Shown here one piece after another: positions 58,994 through 64,000 of a DNA stretch of 64,000 nt. The DNA is from JADGRF01 sp035274465 (lineage in GTDB: Bacteria; Myxococcota_A; Polyangia; Polyangiales; JAFGIB01). The stretch spans positions 5,399 through 69,398 of the forward strand of contig DATEOF010000477.1 of assembly GCA_035274465.1 (NCBI GenBank). The letters run 5' to 3'. The first letter of the stretch is position 1. Every line of letters starts with the position of its first letter. The translations under genes and the position numbers were made by a program. The notes beneath the pieces were generated by a model. The model made no database searches. It saw nothing but the letters and a program-made list of their open reading frames with translations, and had not been told where the DNA came from.

Positions 58994-61186
58994 ATGCGCT
59001 TTCTCTGCTTCGGCGTCTCGCTCCTCCTGCTCGGTACCTGCACCACCGCGGAGCCCAGCGAGCAGCCGCCACCACCCCGCAGCCGGACGGTCGAGGAAGA
59101 CGGGCATGCGCTCTGGCTGCGCTACTCGCGCGTCGCCGATGATCAGCTGCTGGCGAAGTACGCGGAGCAGTTGCGCACGAGCGTCGTGGCGAAAGGCAGC
59201 AGCCAGAGTATGCGGCTCGCGCAGCAGGAGCTCGAACGCGGGCTCGAGGGCCTGCTCGGCCACGCGCCCGGTCGTGCGGCAAAGATCGAGAGCGACGGCG
59301 CGATCCTACTCGGAACGCCCGAACACTCGGCCGAGGTCGCGGCCCTGGATTTGACCGAAACACTGGGCGACGAGGGCTTCGCGATCCGATCGGCGCGCGT
59401 GCGCGGGCACCGCACGATCGTGGTAGCCGCGAACCGCGACATCGGCGTGTTGTACGGCGTGTTCGCGCTCTTGCGGCTCGTCCAGACCCACCAGACGATC
59501 GATGATCTCTCGATCGCCAGCTCGCCGCAGATCCAGCGCCGCCTGCTGAACCACTGGGACAACCTCGATCGGAGCGTGGAGCGCGGCTACGCGGGCGCCT
59601 CTCTCTGGAAGTGGGACGAGCTTCCGGCGGTGCGCTCGCCGCGCTACACGGACTACGCGCGCGCTTGCGCCTCGATCGGCATCAACGGCGTCGTGCTGAA
59701 CAACGTGAACGCCGACGCTCAGATCCTCACGGCCGAGTATTTGGAGAAGGTGCAGACGATCGCGGACGTGCTGCGTCCGTACGGGATCGCGGTCCACCTC
59801 ACGGCGCGCTTCAGTGCGCCGATCGAGATCGGCGGCCTGACCACGGCCGATCCGCTCGCACCAGACGTACAGACGTGGTGGCGGAGCAAGGTCGACGAGA
59901 TCTACGCGCGGATCCCGGACTTCGGCGGCTTCCTGGTCAAAGCCAACGCCGAAGCCCAGCCCGGTCCACAGGACTACGGCCGCAACCACGCCGACGGCGC
60001 GAACATGCTGGCCGACGCCCTCGCCGCTCACGGCGGCATCGTCATGTGGCGGACGTTCGTCTACGATTCATCGGCAGGCGTCGATCGCGCGCGCAAGGCC
60101 TACGACGAGTTTCACCCGCTCGACGGCAAGTTTCGCGACAACGTCGTGTTGCAGGCGAAGTACGGTCCGATCGACTTCCAGCCGCGCGAACCATTCCATC
60201 CGCTCTTCGGCGCAATGCCCGACACCGCGCTCGCACTCGAGCTGCAGATCACCAAGGAATACCTCGGGCAGGACACCTCGCTCGCATACCTCGGCCCGCT
60301 CTACCAGGAAGTCTTGCGCACGGACACCAGGGCTGACGGCGCAGGCTCGACCATCGCGCGGACCATCCGCGCGATCGCCGGCGTGTCGAACGTCGGCAGC
60401 GATCTCAACTGGACTGGATCGCACTTCAACCAGGCCAACTGGTACGTGTTCGGGCGGCTGGCCTGGGATCCGGAGCTCTCCGCGCGCGACATCGCCGAGG
60501 AATGGACCCGCCAGACGTTCGGCAACGATCCGGCGCTCGTGGAGGCACTGGCGACGATGATGATGGCTTCGCACCAGACGGTCGTGAACTACATGACACC
60601 GCTCGGTCTGGTGCACGTGATGGCGGCGGGCGATCACTACGGTCCCGGTCCGTGGGACGATCTCGGCTCTCCGGACGTGAGCCCGGTGAGCTTCCACCGC
60701 GCGGACGCAGCCGGCCTGGGCTACGATCGCACCGCGAGCGGGAGCGACGCGGTCTCGCAGTATGCGCCCGAGGTCGGCCGCATATTCGCGGATCGAGAGA
60801 CCATCCCGGACGACTTCTTGCTGTTCTTCCACCACGTCGGCTGGAACGAGCGATTGCGCTCCGGGCGCACGCTGTGGCACGAGCTCGTCGATCGCTACAG
60901 CGCCGGCGTGAGCGAGGCGCGCGAGCAACGCACCACCTGGGAGAGCGTGCGCAAGCAGATCGACGCGCGCCGCTACGCCGAGGTCGCAGACTTCCTGAGC
61001 ATCCAGGCCGACGAGGCGCGCTGGTGGCGCGATGCCTCGCTCCAGTACTTCCGTACGTTCTCGGGCATGCCGATCCCGCCCGAGTACGAGCAGCCGGCGC
61101 ACCCGCTGGAGTTCTACCGCGCACTCGCCTGCCCGAAGGACGGAGCCAAGCCGCGCTGTCCGGGGATCTACGGCTCGGACCCGTGA
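58994..61186 (+). CDS. GH67 alpha-glucuronidase
   Basis: A 730 aa secreted glycosidase that takes (4-O-methyl-)glucuronic acid from the ends of xylan fragments. The N-terminus has a signal with L-G-T-C. The catalytic residues by comparison with known GH67 enzymes are Glu320 (acid, in KANAEAQPGP), Asp394 (GPIDFQ) and Glu422 (ITKEYLG). HFNQANWYVFGRLAWDP and YDRTASGSDAVSQY are also family hallmarks. No xylanase lies in the window. Its product could feed the sugar-acid cluster at 41-52 kb. Confidence 0.92.
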   Translation: MRFLCFGVSLLLLGTCTTAEPSEQPPPPRSRTVEEDGHALWLRYSRVADDQLLAKYAEQLRTSVVAKGSSQSMRLAQQELERGLEGLLGHAPGRAAKIESDGAILLGTPEHSAEVAALDLTETLGDEGFAIRSARVRGHRTIVVAANRDIGVLYGVFALLRLVQTHQTIDDLSIASSPQIQRRLLNHWDNLDRSVERGYAGASLWKWDELPAVRSPRYTDYARACASIGINGVVLNNVNADAQILTAEYLEKVQTIADVLRPYGIAVHLTARFSAPIEIGGLTTADPLAPDVQTWWRSKVDEIYARIPDFGGFLVKANAEAQPGPQDYGRNHADGANMLADALAAHGGIVMWRTFVYDSSAGVDRARKAYDEFHPLDGKFRDNVVLQAKYGPIDFQPREPFHPLFGAMPDTALALELQITKEYLGQDTSLAYLGPLYQEVLRTDTRADGAGSTIARTIRAIAGVSNVGSDLNWTGSHFNQANWYVFGRLAWDPELSARDIAEEWTRQTFGNDPALVEALATMMMASHQTVVNYMTPLGLVHVMAAGDHYGPGPWDDLGSPDVSPVSFHRADAAGLGYDRTASGSDAVSQYAPEVGRIFADRETIPDDFLLFFHHVGWNERLRSGRTLWHELVDRYSAGVSEAREQRTTWESVRKQIDARRYAEVADFLSIQADEARWWRDASLQYFRTFSGMPIPPEYEQPAHPLEFYRALACPKDGAKPRCPGIYGSDP

Positions 61187-61187
61187 C

Positions 61188-61694
61188 TCAGGCGACGCCC
61201 GGGAAGAGCTCGCCGGCCACCGGAGCCGCTTGCACGCTGCTCTCGATGGCCTCGCGCGGATCGTCGATGATCGACAGCGGCGCCTTGACCGCGACCGCCA
61301 TCAGCAAGTTCGCGGCCTGGATGCCCATCCGCACGAGCGGTTGATCGTTGCGGATCGAGACCAGCGTGCCGCGCGAATAGCCGGGCTTGCGCTGGCGCAT
61401 GCGCCGCAGATACTCGAGCCGGGCTTCCTTCGCGTAGCTCGTGACGCTGCGAAAGTCGTGGACGAACAGGAGCCCGCCGTTCTGCGCGATCTCCTCGGCC
61501 GCATGCGCGATGACTTGATCGATTCGATCATGCACGTACGATGCCCAGTCCAGCGAGGCGTGCTCGATCGTCGTCTGCGTCACCAACACCGCAGGGTGAG
61601 CGAACCACAGGTAGCCGAAGCACGGATGCGCGCACTGGATCGGCCAGCCCACGAAGGGTGGCTTGGGTCGGGCTATCGCGAGAGCCTGAGTCAC
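61188..61694 (-). CDS. hypothetical protein, 168 aa
   Basis: A soluble protein with a GTG start. It has central HDRIDQVIAHAAEEIAQ and LLFVHDFRSVTSY segments and a hydrophobic C-terminal region (IQAANLLMAVAVKAP). The middle looks like a small STAS-like or SpoIIAA-like alpha/beta fold, but I cannot assign a family. It is convergent with the GH67 gene (1 bp gap) and divergent from the kinase gene, with 75 bp between. Confidence 0.6.
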   Translation of the reverse strand: MTQALAIARPKPPFVGWPIQCAHPCFGYLWFAHPAVLVTQTTIEHASLDWASYVHDRIDQVIAHAAEEIAQNGGLLFVHDFRSVTSYAKEARLEYLRRMRQRKPGYSRGTLVSIRNDQPLVRMGIQAANLLMAVAVKAPLSIIDDPREAIESSVQAAPVAGELFPGVA

Positions 61695-61769
61695 TCATAC
61701 ACTCTAACACTAACAAAACGGCGACTGGTTCGGTACGCTGGTGTAGGCGACTGCGGTAGCTGGGGGACT

Positions 61770-64000
61770 ATGCCGAAGCAGCTGGAGAACGACGAAACCG
61801 AAGACGAGGCGATCGGCTCCTTCAGCACGCTGCTCAAGCGAGCTGCGCGCGTGTCGGGTCCCTCGGTCTCGGGCTTCCACTCGACCTTCGTCGCCGGCGC
61901 GAGGCTGGTCGATGAGCGCTTACACGTCGAGCGCCGCATCGGTGAGGGCGGTATGGGCGTGGTGTACGTGGCCTACGACCAGCTGCGGCGCAGCCAGGTG
62001 GCGCTCAAGACGATGAATCGCCTCGATGCTGGGAGCGTGTACCAGCTGAAGTACGAGTTCCGCTCGCTCGCCGACGTGTGCCACCCCAACCTGTGCCGGC
62101 TGCACGAGCTGTTCAGCGAGCTCGGCCAGTGGTTCTTCACCATGGAGCTGGTCGACGGCGAACGCTTCGACCGCTGGGTGCGGCCCGACGGCGTGCTGGA
62201 CGAGGCACGCCTGCGCGCGGCCCTGGGCCAGCTATGCGACGCCGTGAGCGCCATCCACGCCGCCGGCAAGCTCCACCGCGATCTGAAGCCCTCGAACGTG
62301 CTGGTCGCACGCGATGGGCGCGTGGTGGTGCTCGACTTCGGGCTGACCGCAGACGGCGACACGCTCGTCGACGGCAGCGTGAGCGGCACGCCGTCGTACA
62401 TGGCACCCGAGCAGGCGGGGGGTCGCGCGCAGAACGCTGCCAGCGACATGTACTCGGTCGGAGTCATGCTGTTCGAGGCGTTGACCGGCCAGCTGCCGTT
62501 CGATGGCAGCCTGGCGCAGGTGCTGTCGGACAAGCAGCAGCGCGACGCACCGGCGGTGGCGAGCCTGAACCCCGAAGCACCGGCGGATCTCGCGGCGCTC
62601 TGCGATCGCTGGCTGGCGCGCGATCCGCTGCAGCGACCTGCCGCGACGGCGCTGCGCACGCCGCGCGCCGCGAGAGGAGCGGAGCATGAAGCCCTGGTCG
62701 GGCGCGACGCCGAGCTCGCGCAGCTGCGGGCCGCCTACGCTGCAGCCAGCAGCGGCACGCCCGTCGTGGTGTTCGTGGCCGGAGAGTCGGGCATGGGCAA
62801 GAGCGCACTCGTCGCGCACTTCCTGGACGGACTGCGCAAGGAACGCGAGGCGGTGGTGCTGGCGGGTCGCTGTTACGAACGCGAGAGCGTACCCTACAAG
62901 GCGTTCGACGCGGTGCTGGACGATCTCAGCCGCTACCTGCGCGGGCTCACGCGCCACGCAGCCGGAGAGCTGCTGCCGCGCGAGGTGTTCGCGCTGGCGC
63001 GCTTGTTCCCTGCGCTCGAGCGGGTGGCTGCCATCGCCGACGCCCCGCGCCGCGAGGTTTCGGACGTGCAGGAGCTGCAACTGCGCGCGTTCGCCGCGTT
63101 CGGCGAGCTCTGCGCGCGCATCCGCGAGCGGCGCCCGCTGGTGATCTACGTCGACGACCTGCAATGGAGCGACCACGACTCCACCGTGTTCATGACGTAC
63201 CTGCTCGCGCAGCGCCGGCCCGTGCCGCTGTTGCTGATCGCCAGCCATCGCGCGAAAGGCGCGGCAGAGCACCCGCTCACGCGCATCTTCGAGGCGGCGC
63301 GCGGCAACCCGAGCATCGACTGCCGCAGCCTCTCGATCGCGCCGCTGTCGGCGGCAGCCGCGCAACAGCTCGCCCAGCGCATGCTCGGCGACGCGGCCCA
63401 GCGCGAGGGTGACGCGGCGCTGATCGCGACCGAGGCGCAGGGCAGCCCGTTCTTCGTCGGCGAGCTCGTGCGCCAGGCGCGCATCGCGGGCGCCTTCACG
63501 TTGCGCGACGCGGTCCTGCGTCACGTCCAGGGCCTCGGACCTGGAGCTCGTTCGCTGCTCGACGTGCTGGCGGTGGCAGGGCGGCCACTGTCGGTGCAGC
63601 TCGCGCTGGATGCGGCCCAGACTGCGCACGACGCGGTCGACGTGCTGCTCGAGGAACGCCTGGCGCGTGCAGCCAATAGCGGCGAGCAGCGCATGCTCGA
63701 GTGTTACCACGACAAGATCCGCGAGAGTGCCGTCGCGGCGCCCACGCACGAGGCCCTGCAACAGCTGCACCGCAGGCTCGCGATCACGCTGACCGAGCGC
63801 GCGGCCGCCGATCCCGAGCACCTGGCGCTGCACTGGCACGGCGCCGGCGACGACGCGCTCGCGGCGAGCTACTACGAGCAGGCGGGTGATCGGTCTGCCG
63901 GAGGCTCGCTCGCGTTCGAGCGCGCGGCGAAGCACTTCGAGCTGGCGCTCGAGCTCGGACAGCACGAGCCCGTGCGGGAGCGCGAGCTGCGCGTCAAGCT
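61770..64000 (+). CDS. Ser/Thr protein kinase fused to AAA ATPase, 3' end beyond window
   Basis: At least 743 residues, with no stop before the right edge. The kinase domain spans about 50-300: glycine loop IGEGGMG, Lys80, catalytic Asp171 in HRDLKPSN, DFG at 189-191 and the APE-like MAPEQ. From about 308 an AAA/NB-ARC-like ATPase follows with Walker A (AGESGMGKS, 337-345) and Walker B (VIYVDDLQWSD), then helical repeats. This is the PknB-AAA-TPR architecture common in myxobacteria and involved in signalling. The ATG lies after a GGGGG stretch. Confidence 0.9.
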   Translation, partial: MPKQLENDETEDEAIGSFSTLLKRAARVSGPSVSGFHSTFVAGARLVDERLHVERRIGEGGMGVVYVAYDQLRRSQVALKTMNRLDAGSVYQLKYEFRSLADVCHPNLCRLHELFSELGQWFFTMELVDGERFDRWVRPDGVLDEARLRAALGQLCDAVSAIHAAGKLHRDLKPSNVLVARDGRVVVLDFGLTADGDTLVDGSVSGTPSYMAPEQAGGRAQNAASDMYSVGVMLFEALTGQLPFDGSLAQVLSDKQQRDAPAVASLNPEAPADLAALCDRWLARDPLQRPAATALRTPRAARGAEHEALVGRDAELAQLRAAYAAASSGTPVVVFVAGESGMGKSALVAHFLDGLRKEREAVVLAGRCYERESVPYKAFDAVLDDLSRYLRGLTRHAAGELLPREVFALARLFPALERVAAIADAPRREVSDVQELQLRAFAAFGELCARIRERRPLVIYVDDLQWSDHDSTVFMTYLLAQRRPVPLLLIASHRAKGAAEHPLTRIFEAARGNPSIDCRSLSIAPLSAAAAQQLAQRMLGDAAQREGDAALIATEAQGSPFFVGELVRQARIAGAFTLRDAVLRHVQGLGPGARSLLDVLAVAGRPLSVQLALDAAQTAHDAVDVLLEERLARAANSGEQRMLECYHDKIRESAVAAPTHEALQQLHRRLAITLTERAAADPEHLALHWHGAGDDALAASYYEQAGDRSAGGSLAFERAAKHFELALELGQHEPVRERELRVK

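Overview
The window is GC-rich DNA (G or C at most third codon positions). It encodes many small lipoproteins with Gly/Ala/Pro-rich linkers, a eukaryote-like Ser/Thr kinase fused to an ATPase, an RCC1-repeat lipoprotein, a DUF1554-like lipoprotein and a 13E12/DUF222-type HNH relic. This mix is typical of Myxococcota (myxobacteria), probably a Polyangia-type genome; the lineage is inferred from gene content only. No rRNA, tRNA, CRISPR array, intact insertion sequence or phage gene was seen.

Layout. 1-10.8 kb: lipoproteins, an acyl-CoA synthetase, a penicillin-acylase-family lipoprotein, a broken HNH gene and a cystathionine gamma-synthase-like gene with a structured leader. 10.9-29.8 kb: one very large chemosensory locus in two divergent arms. 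The minus arm (10928-14459) encodes an unknown coiled-coil protein, two CheX-like proteins, CheY and a soluble receptor-like protein. The plus arm (14605-29803) encodes a soluble receptor-like protein, a STAS protein, a GAF-PAS-SpoIIE phosphatase, CheA with two CheW domains, CheW, a membrane receptor, CheB, CheR, CheX, a second STAS protein, CheY, a second CheA, CheW, a soluble receptor with a CheR-tether tail, and a second CheB. It looks like two signalling modules sharing one CheR, joined to partner-switch components.

29.8-41.1 kb: an FAD disulfide oxidoreductase and a metallo-hydrolase, then a flotillin/NfeD pair divergent from a four-gene membrane operon containing a DUF4407 protein, then an AraC-type regulator and a VWA lipoprotein. 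41.2-51.7 kb: a catabolic cluster (MFS exporter-like protein, aldehyde dehydrogenase, aldose-type aldo-keto reductase, HpcH/HpaI aldolase, hydratase, NTF2-like protein, three enolase-superfamily proteins, SMP-30 lactonase). This order of activities fits non-phosphorylative breakdown of an aldose or sugar acid: dehydrogenase, lactonase, dehydratase, aldolase, aldehyde dehydrogenase. A GH67 alpha-glucuronidase at 59.0-61.2 kb could feed it from glucuronoxylan.

51.7-57.6 kb is a decayed zone. It has a PHB-depolymerase-like gene reduced to its two ends, a barrel-protein gene and a TetR gene that both lost their 5' halves, and fragments of an alpha/beta hydrolase and a LysR regulator, lying among intact lipoprotein genes. 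The right edge carries the start of a large kinase-ATPase running out of the window.
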